Assembly: GCF_900187395.1 (NCBI RefSeq)
Contig: NZ_FYEZ01000003.1
Location: 248,001 to 312,000, forward strand
Direction: 5' to 3'
DNA from: Kytococcus aerolatus
GTDB lineage: Bacteria; Actinomycetota; Actinomycetes; Actinomycetales; Dermatophilaceae
DNA length: 64,000 nucleotides
How positions within the stretch are numbered: position 1 is the stretch's first letter; each line of letters starts with the position of its first letter. The position numbers and the translations under genes were made by a program. Positions 44,171 to 52,945 of this stretch are shown in pieces. A model generated the notes under the pieces. The model ran no database searches, was not told the origin of the DNA, and worked only from the letters and a program-made list of their open reading frames with translations.

Positions 44171-44255
44171 GGCAATTTGCGCACCTGACACCCCCCGTCT
44201 TGACGCGACACGCCGAGGAAACCGGCGAACCGCAGTGCTCAGGTGCCCAAATTGG
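44171..44255. repeat. Intergenic repeat family B, inverted pair
   Basis: GGCAATTTGCGCACCTGAC (44171-44189) recurs in reverse complement at 44230-44255, as GCCAATTTGGGCACCTGAGC when read on the minus strand. The two face each other 40-50 nt apart and could form a cruciform or stem-loop. They share CAATTTGsGCACsT with the copies at 40044 and 40096. They lie between the PIG-L start and the ABC ATPase stop. Confidence 0.65.
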
Positions 44256-44290
44256 CGGAGGGCGCGGGGCGGGAGGGCGCGGGTGGGCAG

Positions 44291-44938
44291 TCACTGCGGC
44301 GCGGTCGGGCGCACCTCCACGCACTGGTCGGCCGCCCGCATGAGGCTCTCGTCGTGGGTGGCCACGACGACGGCCGCGCCGTCGGCTGCCCGCTCCTGCA
44401 GCAGGCCCGTCACAACCTCCCGGTTCCCCGCGTCCAGCGACGCCGTCGGCTCGTCCGCGAAGATGACATCCGCCCGCGCGTAGATGGCCCGGGCCAGGGC
44501 CAAGCGCTGCTTCTCCCCACCACTGAGGTGCGCGGCAGGTTCCTTCTCCCGCCCTTCGAGCCCCGTCGCGCTCAGCGCCGCGCGCATCCGGGAGAGGTCA
44601 CCCGCGACCCGCCGCCCCCACCAGGACATCGCCACGGTCACGTTGAAGCCCACCGTCTCCTCATCCATCACCCCGCTGTCCTGCAGGATGAAGGCCGCCC
44701 GCTCCGCCCAGAAGCGCCGACGCTGGCGGGGGCTCCAGCTGCTCGTGTCCTGACCGTCGACGAGGACGACACCCGAGGCAGGGGTGAGCAGCAGCCCCAT
44801 GGCGTGCAGGGCCGTCGTCTTGCCCGAGCCGCTGGGGCCCACCAGCGCCGTCACCTCACCCGGCCGGGCCAGGGCGTCCAACGGCTCGAAGGGGCGACGC
44901 CCCGAGACGTCCACCGTCAGCTGTCGCGCTTCGATCAT
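44291..44938 (-). CDS. ABC transporter ATP-binding protein, bacteriocin-type
   Basis: The 215-residue ATPase has Walker A LVGPSGSGKTTALH, the signature LSGGEKQRLALARAIYA, Walker B VIFADEPTASLD and switch His in VVATHDESLM. It matches MacB/LolD-size ATPases. It lies 13 nt downstream of a large membrane protein gene, with GAGGTGAG before ATG 44938. The pair should be an exporter or immunity transporter. The longer open frame upstream is inside the membrane gene and is rejected. Confidence 0.93.
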   Translation of the reverse strand: MIEARQLTVDVSGRRPFEPLDALARPGEVTALVGPSGSGKTTALHAMGLLLTPASGVVLVDGQDTSSWSPRQRRRFWAERAAFILQDSGVMDEETVGFNVTVAMSWWGRRVAGDLSRMRAALSATGLEGREKEPAAHLSGGEKQRLALARAIYARADVIFADEPTASLDAGNREVVTGLLQERAADGAAVVVATHDESLMRAADQCVEVRPTAPQ

Positions 44939-44951
44939 CAACTCACCTCGT

Positions 44952-46871
44952 TCAGACGGCGCGCTGCAGGGAGCGCGAGAAGACCCAGGCCACGGCCCGG
45001 TGGTGCACCAGGGGCAGGAGGGCGGCACAGACTGCGCCGGCGATGACGGGGACCAGCCAGGCCTCACGATTGAGGAGGACGGCCACGCCGATCACGCCGG
45101 CTGTCACCACCCACCCGGGCAGCGAGCGCGCCAGAGCGATCGCCCACGGGGAGCGGCCGCGCACCTGGAGCACATGATCACGGCGGGCCGCCAGCAGGGC
45201 CGCGATCACCGCGGACAGCGCGCTGGAGATCAGCAGCGCCGCGCCCAGTGCCGCCACCGCGGCCAGGTTCAGGACCACCAGGTAGCGGCTCATCTCCGCC
45301 CGCAGGATGCCGTCCTCGGCCACTCGGATGACCTGGACCCCGGCGGGGAGCCCAGCATCCCTCAGCCGCTGGCCGGTGGTGTCGACATCGTGGAAGAGGA
45401 GGTTGCCGCTGGAGGCCACGGAGATGAGGAAGTTCGCGTTGTAGGTCTCGCTGACCGGGCCGGCTTCGAGGCTGACCACCCGGTCGGGGTGCTCGAGGTC
45501 ACCGCTCCCGGCCTCGAGGACGGGCACACCGCCGGAGGGGGAGGTCACCGCGAATCGACCAGTCGCCTCCCCCGGCGGGACCGCCCCGTCGGTCCAGAGG
45601 TCGAGATCGGGCTCGAGACGTCGCTCGACGGACGCCGGGATCCCCGCCTCCTCGGACCACGCCGCGGACGGGTCGTTCGCCCGGACGAGATCACGCCAGC
45701 GGTCGTTCGCGAGCTCCACACGGCTGTGCTCGTCCAGGCCGTACTCCTCACCCGGCAGGGCGTACGACATGGCCGCCTCTCCGTCGGCTTCCGCGTCAGC
45801 CACCACCCGCCCGAAGGCAGGCATGGCGTCCTGGAAGTCCCCCTCGCCCCCGACCGCGAAACGGACCCGCACCTCGTCCTCCAGTTGGTACCAGAAGGCC
45901 TGCTGATCGGCAGCGGACTCCGCGTGGCGCAGGGTGGTGACCGCGCCGGGCAGGGTCAGCATCACGAGCACGAGCGAGGACGCCATGAGGAGGGTGGCCG
46001 GACGGCGCAGCAGGGCCAGCGGGTGCTCTCGGCGCGCGATGCGGCCGGGGTCCGGGCGAGTGAGGCCTGCGGTCAGCGCGGCCGCCACCGCCATCGCCAC
46101 CATCACCACACCCCAGAAGACGCAGGCCATCCCCACCGCGTAGGGGGCGAACTGGGCTCCCTTCGTCACGGCGACGACCACACCCAGCAGCACGATCGCC
46201 AGGGCTCCGGGCAGGACGCTCCACAGGGCCAGGCGTGCGAGGTCCTCCCGGTTCACACGAGCGGTGGAGGCCCCTGCCAGCACTCGCAGCCCACGCCCCC
46301 GGGAGCGCACCGCGAACCACAGGAGCACCACGGCCGCGGCCAGCAGGGAGAGAGCCACGCAGACCGTGAGGAAGGTGGGCTGGCGCCACAGGTACTGGAG
46401 GTTCTGAGCCACGGTGTCGTCGGACCAGACCACGTGGATTCCCCGGGACTGCGCCCAGGCAAGCACCTCGGCCCGGGCGTCGCCGTTCTGCACGAGGTAC
46501 TCACCGCCGGACGGGCTGTTGGCCAGGTGGTTCGGGCCAGCGACCCGGCCGTCGGGCTGGCTCCCGAAGGTCGGGACGGCGTCGAGCGGGAGGTCGCCGT
46601 TCAGCGGGACGAACACCTGCGCCCCACGCTCGCCCTCGGGGTCCGGGAGGACGCGGACGAGCCCCCAGCCCCCTGCCGCATCCGCCTCGGTCACCTGGCG
46701 AACTTGGTCCTTCTCGGCGATCTGAGACTGGGCGAAGTCCAGTCGCACCCGGTCGGAGGCACCCACGGCCACCGGGAAGGTGCGGTCGTGCAGATCGGTC
46801 ACCATCCAGGCCATCAGGCAGGCCAAGATCGCGACGAGAACCCCCGCCACCGCCGTCACCACTCGGTACAT
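44952..46871 (-). CDS. Bacteriocin-immunity-like integral membrane protein (ABC permease partner)
   Basis: The 639-residue protein has an N-terminal helix (VVTAVAGVLVAILACLMAWMV) and about 250 extracytoplasmic residues after it. A bundle of helices follows (FLTVCVALSLLAAAVVLLWF, LWSVLPGALAIVLLGVVVAV, YAVGMACVFWGVVMVAMAVAAAL), then a second outer domain and four C-terminal helices. This layout fits the bacteriocin-associated integral membrane family (DUF1430-like). ATG 46871 follows GGCAGGGA. No bacteriocin precursor is visible upstream. The family call is inference from topology and pairing. Confidence 0.7.
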   Translation of the reverse strand: MYRVVTAVAGVLVAILACLMAWMVTDLHDRTFPVAVGASDRVRLDFAQSQIAEKDQVRQVTEADAAGGWGLVRVLPDPEGERGAQVFVPLNGDLPLDAVPTFGSQPDGRVAGPNHLANSPSGGEYLVQNGDARAEVLAWAQSRGIHVVWSDDTVAQNLQYLWRQPTFLTVCVALSLLAAAVVLLWFAVRSRGRGLRVLAGASTARVNREDLARLALWSVLPGALAIVLLGVVVAVTKGAQFAPYAVGMACVFWGVVMVAMAVAAALTAGLTRPDPGRIARREHPLALLRRPATLLMASSLVLVMLTLPGAVTTLRHAESAADQQAFWYQLEDEVRVRFAVGGEGDFQDAMPAFGRVVADAEADGEAAMSYALPGEEYGLDEHSRVELANDRWRDLVRANDPSAAWSEEAGIPASVERRLEPDLDLWTDGAVPPGEATGRFAVTSPSGGVPVLEAGSGDLEHPDRVVSLEAGPVSETYNANFLISVASSGNLLFHDVDTTGQRLRDAGLPAGVQVIRVAEDGILRAEMSRYLVVLNLAAVAALGAALLISSALSAVIAALLAARRDHVLQVRGRSPWAIALARSLPGWVVTAGVIGVAVLLNREAWLVPVIAGAVCAALLPLVHHRAVAWVFSRSLQRAV

Positions 46872-47008
46872 GAATCCCTGCCCCCTCTCTCCCCACCCCA
46901 ACGCCACCTTGGCTCGCCACAGGATGCCCCAACCGGGCAGGCAGCCGTCCCCGCCACACCGATGCACCAGCACCCTCTCCGCAGTCCTCCCCGGGCACCG
47001 CCCGGCGC

Positions 47009-47070
47009 ATCTGTGCGGCGCAGATGTTTGTCGCCGGGCCCGTCCTGCAACCATCTGCGCCGCATGGATG
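47009..47070. repeat. Intergenic repeat family C copy 1 (62 nt)
   Basis: The left arm GCATCTGTGCGGCGCAGATG (47008-47026) and right arm (47051-47072) are inverted repeats with the core TGCGGCGCAGATG. It matches 49841-49903 in length and arms. It lies 77 nt before the ABC ATPase gene at 47148, in a 276-nt gap (46872-47147) with no coding sequence I can support. Confidence 0.75.
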
Positions 47071-47147
47071 CCACCCCCACGGGAAGCAGCCGCGCCCCCG
47101 CCCGCGCACCCCTACCGTCCGGGCCGGCGGGGTGCGACCATGCCCCG

Positions 47148-48092
47148 GTGACCTCCGCCTCGCCCGACGCCGCCCCGATCATCGCCGCCCGGGGCCTGAC
47201 CAAAACCTACGGCGACTTCACCGCCGTCGACAGCATCGACTTCGAGGTCGCCCCCGGCGAGTCCTTCGGCCTGCTGGGCCCCAACGGCGCGGGCAAGTCC
47301 ACCACCATGCGGATGATCGGCGGCACCCTCAACCGCACCGCCGGCTCGATGCTGGTCACCGGCCTGGACCCCGACACCCACGGCCCGGAGGTGCGCGCCT
47401 CGCTCGGCGTCGTGCCGCAGCAGGACAATCTCGACACCGAGCTCTCGGTGCGCGACAACCTGATGGTCTACGGCCGCTACTTCGGCCTGCCGCGCCCCTA
47501 CCTGCGCGAGAAGGCCGACGAGCTCATCGAGTTCGCCCAGCTCACCGAGAAGGCCCGGAGCAAGGTCAACGACCTCTCCGGCGGCATGAAGCGGCGCCTC
47601 ACCATCGCCCGGTCGCTCGTCAACGAGCCGAGGGTGCTGCTCCTCGACGAGCCCACCACCGGCCTGGACCCGCAGGCCCGCCACGTCCTGTGGGACCGGC
47701 TCTTCCGCCTCAAGGAGGTCGGCGTGACCCTCGTGGTCACGACGCACTTCATGGACGAGGCCGAGCAGCTCTGCGACCGCCTCATCGTGGTGGACCACGG
47801 CTCCATCCGCGCCGAGGGCTCCCCGCGCGAGCTGATCCGCACCTACTCCACCCGCGAGGTGCTCGAGCTGCGCTTCGGGGCCGACCGCAACGCGGCGGCC
47901 GTGCCGCGCCTGGAGGGCATCGGCGAGCGCACCGAGGTGCTCCCCGACCGGGTGCTCCTCTACGCCGACGACGCCGAGGCCGCCCTGGAGGCCGTGACCT
48001 CCCGCGGGCTGGAGCCGATCACCTCGCTGGTGCGCAGGTCCTCGCTGGAGGACGTCTTCCTCCACCTCACGGGACGGTCGCTCATTGACTGA
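47148..48092 (+). CDS. ABC-2 type ATP-binding protein (drug-export type)
   Basis: The 314-residue ATPase has Walker A LLGPNGAGKSTTM, the Q-loop VPQQDNLD, signature LSGGMKRRLTIARSL, Walker B VLLLDEPTTGLDPQ and switch VVTTHFMDEAEQ. The C-terminal 90 residues form the domain usual for DrrA/NodI-like ATPases. GTG 47148 lies 6 nt after GACCAT. It is followed by two permease genes with overlapping starts, giving a complete exporter. Confidence 0.93.
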   Translation: MTSASPDAAPIIAARGLTKTYGDFTAVDSIDFEVAPGESFGLLGPNGAGKSTTMRMIGGTLNRTAGSMLVTGLDPDTHGPEVRASLGVVPQQDNLDTELSVRDNLMVYGRYFGLPRPYLREKADELIEFAQLTEKARSKVNDLSGGMKRRLTIARSLVNEPRVLLLDEPTTGLDPQARHVLWDRLFRLKEVGVTLVVTTHFMDEAEQLCDRLIVVDHGSIRAEGSPRELIRTYSTREVLELRFGADRNAAAVPRLEGIGERTEVLPDRVLLYADDAEAALEAVTSRGLEPITSLVRRSSLEDVFLHLTGRSLID

Positions 48093-48996
48093 CGCCGCCC
48101 ACCACACCGCCATCGGCAGCACCACCGACCCGACGCCCGGCACCAACGACCTGACCCACCTGCGCCGCCTGGCCTCCTCCGGCCGCGTGCCGCCGCCGGA
48201 GGAGATGGCGCGCCGGGCCCGCCGCTGGGGCTGGTGGTACTACGTCGAGTACTGGACGGTCACCGCCAAGGCGTGGGTGGCCTCGATCCTCGTCTACGCC
48301 ATCGCCGAGCCGCTGCTCTACCTCGTGGCGATGGGGGTGGGCCTGGGTGCACTGGTCGACTCCGGCAGCGGCGGTGCCGACGGGGTTCCCTACCTGGTCT
48401 TCGTGGCCCCCGCCCTGCTGGTCTCCACGGTGGTGATGTCCTCGGCCGGGGAGTTCACCTACCCGGTGATGGCCGGCTTCGAGTGGGACCGGCTCTACCA
48501 CGGCCCGGCGGCCACCCCGACCTCCCCGGCCCAGCTGGCGGCGGGGCAGTTCCTCGGCGTCATGCTGCGCTTCGTGGTGCAGGCCGGCATCTTCCTGGCG
48601 ATCATGGCCGTCTTCGGGGCGCTGCGCTCGCCCTGGGCGTGGCTCTGCGTGCCGATCGCCGTGCTGGCCGCCGGGGCCTTCGGCGCCCCGCTGCAGGCCT
48701 ACGCCGCCTCGCTGGACTCCGAGGGGCAGGAGTTCACCTTCGTGCAGCGCTTCGTCGTCATGCCGATGTTCCTCTTCGCCGGCACCTTCTTCCCGCTCAC
48801 CGAGATGCCCGTGCTCCTGCGACCGATCGGATGGGTCTCCCCCATCTGGCACGGCACCGAGCTGGCCCGCTGGGCGGCCTACGGGGCGGACCTGCCGGTC
48901 TGGCGGGCGGTCCTGCACGTCGGCTTCCTCACCGCGCTCACCCTCGGCGGGCTGCTGGCGGCCCGCCACCTCTACACCCGGAGGCTCGGCTCATGA
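48085..48996 (+). CDS. ABC-2 type permease, first of two
   Basis: The 303-residue protein has six hydrophobic segments after a hydrophilic N-terminus of about 50 residues, including VASILVYAIAEPLLYLVAMGVGLG, FVAPALLVSTVVMSS, and the end HVGFLTALTLGGLLAARHL. The segment PMFLFAGTFFPLTEMPVLLRPIGWVSPIWHGTE is typical of the family. A TTG start at 48085, overlapping the ATPase stop by 8 nt, is the only sensible one. It pairs with the next permease. Confidence 0.9.
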   Translation: MTDAAHHTAIGSTTDPTPGTNDLTHLRRLASSGRVPPPEEMARRARRWGWWYYVEYWTVTAKAWVASILVYAIAEPLLYLVAMGVGLGALVDSGSGGADGVPYLVFVAPALLVSTVVMSSAGEFTYPVMAGFEWDRLYHGPAATPTSPAQLAAGQFLGVMLRFVVQAGIFLAIMAVFGALRSPWAWLCVPIAVLAAGAFGAPLQAYAASLDSEGQEFTFVQRFVVMPMFLFAGTFFPLTEMPVLLRPIGWVSPIWHGTELARWAAYGADLPVWRAVLHVGFLTALTLGGLLAARHLYTRRLGS

Positions 48997-49793
48997 GCGC
49001 CCGGACCCGCCCGCTGGCCGGCCTGTACGGCGGCAACGTGCGCGCAGTGCTGGAGCGCGGGCTGAAGGTGATGGCCCGGCAGAACTGGCTGGTGCTCGTC
49101 TCCGGCTTCCTCGAGCCGGTGCTCTACCTGCTGGCCATGGGGTGGGGCCTGGGCGGACTGGTCGGCCAGGTGGAGGGCCCCGGCGGTCGTGCGGTGGAGT
49201 ACGCCGCCTTCATCGCTCCGGCCCTGCTGGCCACCTCGGCGATGAACGGCGCGATCTACGACACCACCTGGAACGTCTTCTTCAAGCTGCGCTTCGCCCG
49301 GCTCTACCAGGGGATGCTGCAGACCTCGCTGGGGCCGCTCGACGTGGCCGCCGGGGAGATCCTGCTGGCGCTCGTCCGCGGTCTGCTCTACGCGCTGGGC
49401 TTCATGGCCGTCATGGCGCTCATGGGGCTGCTCACCTCCTGGTGGGCGCTGGCGATGGTGCCGGTGGCCCTCCTCATCGCGCTCGGTTTCGCGGCCCTGG
49501 GGATGGCGGTGACCAGCTACCTGCACTCCTTCCAACAGATGGACCTGATCCAGCTGGTGCTGCTGCCGATGTTCCTCTTCAGCGCCACGCTCTTCCCGGT
49601 GGAGGTCTTCCCCACCGGGGTCCAGTGGCTGGTCAAGGCGCTGCCGCTGTGGCACGGCGTGGAGCTCATGCGGCACCTGGCCGTCGGGCACCTCACCTGG
49701 GCCTCGGCCGGGCACGCGGCCTACTTCGTGGTGATGTCGGTGGTCGGCATCACCTGGGCGGCGCTGCGGCTGCGCAGGCTCTTCCTGCGCTGA
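48993..49793 (+). CDS. ABC-2 type permease, second of two
   Basis: The 266-residue protein has six helices and the same family end motif as its partner (PMFLFSATLFPVEVFPTGVQWLVKALPLWHGVELMRHL). The two permeases are related paralogs and probably form a heterodimer. ATG 48993 overlaps the preceding stop (ATGA). The segment AYFVVMSVVGITWAALRLRRL closes the protein. The exported substrate is unknown. Confidence 0.92.
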   Translation: MSARTRPLAGLYGGNVRAVLERGLKVMARQNWLVLVSGFLEPVLYLLAMGWGLGGLVGQVEGPGGRAVEYAAFIAPALLATSAMNGAIYDTTWNVFFKLRFARLYQGMLQTSLGPLDVAAGEILLALVRGLLYALGFMAVMALMGLLTSWWALAMVPVALLIALGFAALGMAVTSYLHSFQQMDLIQLVLLPMFLFSATLFPVEVFPTGVQWLVKALPLWHGVELMRHLAVGHLTWASAGHAAYFVVMSVVGITWAALRLRRLFLR

Positions 49794-49840
49794 GCCGCGT
49801 CCCGCGCGCCCCTGCCTCCCCGCTGTGGACACCCGTGGGC

Positions 49841-49903
49841 CATCTATGCGGCGCACATGGTCGTCAGGCGGGCGGAGCAGCAGCCCTCTGCGCCGCATCG
49901 CTG
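49841..49903. repeat. Intergenic repeat family C copy 2 (63 nt)
   Basis: The left arm CATCTATGCGGCGCACATGG (49841-49860) and the right arm with TCTGCGCCGCAT (49887-49898) are inverted. Length and arms agree with 47009-47070, and the spacer between arms differs. It lies 47 nt after the second permease stop, so the two family C copies bracket the ABC trio. Nothing else is seen in 49794-49964 apart from a GACAAT hexamer. Confidence 0.75.
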
Positions 49904-49964
49904 AGGCACCCTCCGATGCGGGCACACCAGCACGTCTGCCCCCGCCCGGGGGGACAATGGCCCG

Positions 49965-52349
49965 ATGCAGCCCGGCCCCGACACCGCACCCCGCCACGGG
50001 TCCGGCGCCGTGCCCACGCCCGCCGACTGGCTCACGCTGCTCACCGCCGGTGGGCAGGCCGACCGGCTCGTCCACCACCGCACCACCCCCGCCCGCGCGG
50101 CCGTCACTGCGCCCCTCCCGGAGTGGCTCAACCCGCAGGTGGCCGCCGCCCTGACCGGTGCCGGCATCGACCAGCTGTGGTCCCACCAGGCGGAGCTCGC
50201 CGAGCACGCCCACGCCGGGCGGCACGCCGTGATCGCCAGCGGCACCGCCTCGGGCAAGTCGCTGGCCTACCTGCTGCCGGTGCTCTCGGCGCTGGCCGAC
50301 GGGTCGCACCACGTCACCGGCCGCGGCGCGACCGCGCTGTACCTCTCGCCCACCAAGGCCCTGGCGCAGGACCAGCTGACCGCCGTCGAGCGCTGGGCCG
50401 TCCCCGGGGTGCGCCCCACGGTCGTCGACGGCGACACCCCGCCCGAGGAGCGCCGCTGGGCCCGGCAGCACGCCACCTACGTGCTCACCAACCCCGACCT
50501 GGTGCACCACTCCCTCCTGCCCGGCCATGAGCACTGGCGAGCCTTCCTCCGCCGGTTGCGCTACGTGGTGGTCGACGAGTGCCACACCCACCGCGGCGTG
50601 CCCGGCGCCCACGTGGCCCTCGTGCTCCGACGGCTGCTGCGCATCGCCGCCCGCTACGGCGCCGAGCCCACCGTGCTCCTCGCCTCGGCCACCGTCGCCG
50701 ACCCGGCCGACCACGCCCGCCGCCTCCTCGATGCCCCGGTCGAGGCCGTGACGCAGGACGGCTCGCCCCGCGCCCAGGTGACCTACGCCCTGTGGGACCC
50801 CCAGCCCGAGGCCACGACGGGTGGCGACGCGGACCCCGGTGGCGCGGGCCGGGGTGCCCCGGCCCGCCCCTCCACCCTCACCGAGGCCGCCCGCCTCAGT
50901 GCCCGCCTCATCGGCCGCGGCCACCAGGTGCTCACCTTCACCACCTCCCGGGTGGGCGCCGAGGTGGCCGCCCGCGCCGTGACCGACCAGCTCGAGGCCA
51001 CCGGCTCCGCCCCCAGCGCGCTGCCGGTCGCGGCCTACCGCGGCGGCTACCTGCCCGAGGAGCGCCGCGATCTCGAGCGGCGGCTGCGCTCCGGGGAGCT
51101 GCGCGGGGTGGCGGCGACCACGGCCCTGGAGCTCGGCATCGACCTCTCGGGCCTCGACGCGGTGGTGATGGCCGGCTGGCCCGGGCGGCGGGCGAGCTTC
51201 TGGCAGCGCGCCGGGCGGGCGGGTCGCTCCGGCCGGCCCGCCCTGGCAGTGCTGGTGGCCGGGGACAACCCACTCGACCAGTACCTCGTGGCGCACCCGG
51301 AGGCGATCTTCGACGCCGGGGTCGAGGCCACCATCGTGGACCCCACCAACCCCCGCGTGTTGGCCGAGCACCTGGCCTGCGCGGCGGCCGAGCTGCCCCT
51401 CACCGAGGCCGACGTGCTGTGGTTCGGCCCCACCACGCCCACCGTGCGCGACAGCCTGGTGCGCGCCGGACTGCTCCGGCAGCGGCCGACGGGCTGGTAC
51501 TGGGCCAGCAGCGACCGCGCCCACGACCTGGTGGACCTGCGCGGCATGGGCGAGACCCTGCAGCTCGTCGAAGGACGCACCGGACGGGTGCTGGGCACCA
51601 TCGACGCCTCCCGGGCCGACGCGACCGTCCACACCGGCGCGGTCTACCTGCACGCCGGGATCACCCACGTGGTCACCGAGCTCGACCTGGACGACGGCGT
51701 GGCCACCCTCGCGGTGGGTGACCCGGGCTGGATCACCCGGGCGGTCACCGAGGAGGCCTTCGACGTGCGCCGCGTCCACGACAGCGCCCCCGGGGGCGGC
51801 GCGGGGGCGGACTGGTTCGTCGGCGACGTCCTGGTGCGCACCCGGGTGGCGGCCTTCCGGCGGATGCTGCCCTCCGGGGAGGTGCTCGGCCAGCACCCGC
51901 TCGACCTGCCGGAGCGCTCGATGCCGACCCGCTCGGTGTGGTTCACCCTCACCCCGGAGGCACTCGCGGCAGCCGGGGTGGACGAGCTCGACCTGCCCGG
52001 GGCGCTGCACGCCGCGGAGCACGCCCTCATCGGGATGCTCGGCCTGGTGGCCACCTGCGACCGGTGGGACGTCGGCGGCGTGTCCACCCCGCTCCACCCG
52101 GACACGGGGCTGCCCACGGTGATGGTGCACGACGGCCACCCGGGTGGGGCCGGTTTCGCCGAGCGGGGCTTCGCCGCCCGCGCCACCTGGGTGCAGGCCA
52201 CCCTGGAGGCGGTGGCCGCCTGCCCGTGCGCCGACGGCTGCCCGGGGTGCGTGCAGTCCCCCAAGTGCGGCAACGGCAACGAACCGCTCTCGAAGTGTGG
52301 CGCGCTCCACGTGCTGCGGATCCTCGTGGGGCAGGGGTCCGCACAGTAG
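49965..52349 (+). CDS. Large DEAD/DEAH-box helicase with C-terminal MZB zinc domain (Hrq1/YprA-like)
   Basis: The 794-residue protein has Walker A ASGTASGKSLAYLL, YLSPTKALAQDQL, the DEAH-like motif VVVDECH, LLASATVADP, and motif VI WQRAGRAGRSGRP. The C-terminus carries CPCADGCPGCVQSPKCGNGN, a four-Cys zinc cluster (MZB/DUF1998 type). Such helicases work in DNA repair. GACAAT lies 6 nt before ATG 49965, giving a leaderless start. No partner gene is evident nearby. Confidence 0.93.
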   Translation: MQPGPDTAPRHGSGAVPTPADWLTLLTAGGQADRLVHHRTTPARAAVTAPLPEWLNPQVAAALTGAGIDQLWSHQAELAEHAHAGRHAVIASGTASGKSLAYLLPVLSALADGSHHVTGRGATALYLSPTKALAQDQLTAVERWAVPGVRPTVVDGDTPPEERRWARQHATYVLTNPDLVHHSLLPGHEHWRAFLRRLRYVVVDECHTHRGVPGAHVALVLRRLLRIAARYGAEPTVLLASATVADPADHARRLLDAPVEAVTQDGSPRAQVTYALWDPQPEATTGGDADPGGAGRGAPARPSTLTEAARLSARLIGRGHQVLTFTTSRVGAEVAARAVTDQLEATGSAPSALPVAAYRGGYLPEERRDLERRLRSGELRGVAATTALELGIDLSGLDAVVMAGWPGRRASFWQRAGRAGRSGRPALAVLVAGDNPLDQYLVAHPEAIFDAGVEATIVDPTNPRVLAEHLACAAAELPLTEADVLWFGPTTPTVRDSLVRAGLLRQRPTGWYWASSDRAHDLVDLRGMGETLQLVEGRTGRVLGTIDASRADATVHTGAVYLHAGITHVVTELDLDDGVATLAVGDPGWITRAVTEEAFDVRRVHDSAPGGGAGADWFVGDVLVRTRVAAFRRMLPSGEVLGQHPLDLPERSMPTRSVWFTLTPEALAAAGVDELDLPGALHAAEHALIGMLGLVATCDRWDVGGVSTPLHPDTGLPTVMVHDGHPGGAGFAERGFAARATWVQATLEAVAACPCADGCPGCVQSPKCGNGNEPLSKCGALHVLRILVGQGSAQ

Positions 52350-52389
52350 CCTGAGGCCTGCTTGCACGTCCCCCAACAGAAGGCACCCC

Positions 52390-52842
52390 ATGCTCATCCT
52401 CGGCCTCATCATCCTGCTCCTGGCCGCCCTGTTCATCGCCTACGTCGTCCTCGGGGCCGACTCCACCGTCGCCCTGGAGGCCCTGAACATCCGCTGGGAG
52501 ATGCCGGCCCTGCAGCTCTTCCTCGCCGGCATGGCCACCCTGGCCGCGATCGGCCTGGGCCTGTGGCTCATCGCCCGCGGCACGAAGGCCAGCGCCCGCA
52601 AGCGCAAGAAGCAGCGCGAGCTCGAGCGCCAGGCGCAGGAGTCCCGCGCCGCCCGTCCGGTCGCCGAGCCCGCCGCCGCCCCGCGCGAGGAGCGCGCTTC
52701 CGAGGTCCGCGAGTCCGAGGTGGACTACTCGCTCGGCACCGACGAGCGCCCTGCCGAGCGCGGCGCCGTGCGCACCGACGAGGCCTACCCGCAGCGCACC
52801 GACGAGGTCTACGCCGACCGTCGTCCCGGGGACCGCCTCTGA
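52390..52842 (+). CDS. Two-helix membrane protein with charged tail (LapA-like)
   Basis: The 150-residue protein starts with MLILGLIILLLAALFIAYVV, has a short outside loop, and a second helix (LQLFLAGMATLAAIGLGLWLIARG). A basic stretch (KASARKRKKQRELERQ) and a hydrophilic, Arg/Glu-rich tail follow. The helix-loop-helix arrangement is that of LapA/DUF1049 proteins. ATG 52390 has AGAAGG upstream. A strong bidirectional hairpin follows the stop. Confidence 0.75.
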   Translation: MLILGLIILLLAALFIAYVVLGADSTVALEALNIRWEMPALQLFLAGMATLAAIGLGLWLIARGTKASARKRKKQRELERQAQESRAARPVAEPAAAPREERASEVRESEVDYSLGTDERPAERGAVRTDEAYPQRTDEVYADRRPGDRL

Positions 52843-52881
52843 GGCAGCCCCACGGCGCGCCGCACCTGGCGCCCCGCAGCA

Positions 52882-52924
52882 GCGACGGAGGCCGGAACCA
52901 CCTCGTGGTTCCGGCCTCCGTCGC
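52882..52924. terminator. Bidirectional terminator with a perfect 20-bp stem
   Basis: GCGACGGAGGCCGGAACCAC (52882-52901) pairs with 52905-52924 around a CTC loop without mismatch. It lies between convergent genes (LapA-like and the Tad operon). It lacks a T-run but is the longest uninterrupted stem in the window. Confidence 0.85.
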
Positions 52925-52945
52925 GTACGAGTGCCTCCGACCGGG

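Noticed and set aside
44784-47147. Plus-strand extension upstream of the ABC ATPase GTG
   Set aside because: The added residues are antisense to the membrane protein gene. The ATPase family starts near 47148.
46872-47147. Possible bacteriocin precursor upstream of the immunity-like membrane gene
   Set aside because: The in-frame upstream peptide has no leader, processing site or family pattern, and overlaps the family C repeat.
48972-52436. 1154-codon minus-strand frame opposite the permease and helicase genes
   Set aside because: It is antisense to well-supported genes and dominated by Gly, Ala, Arg and His.
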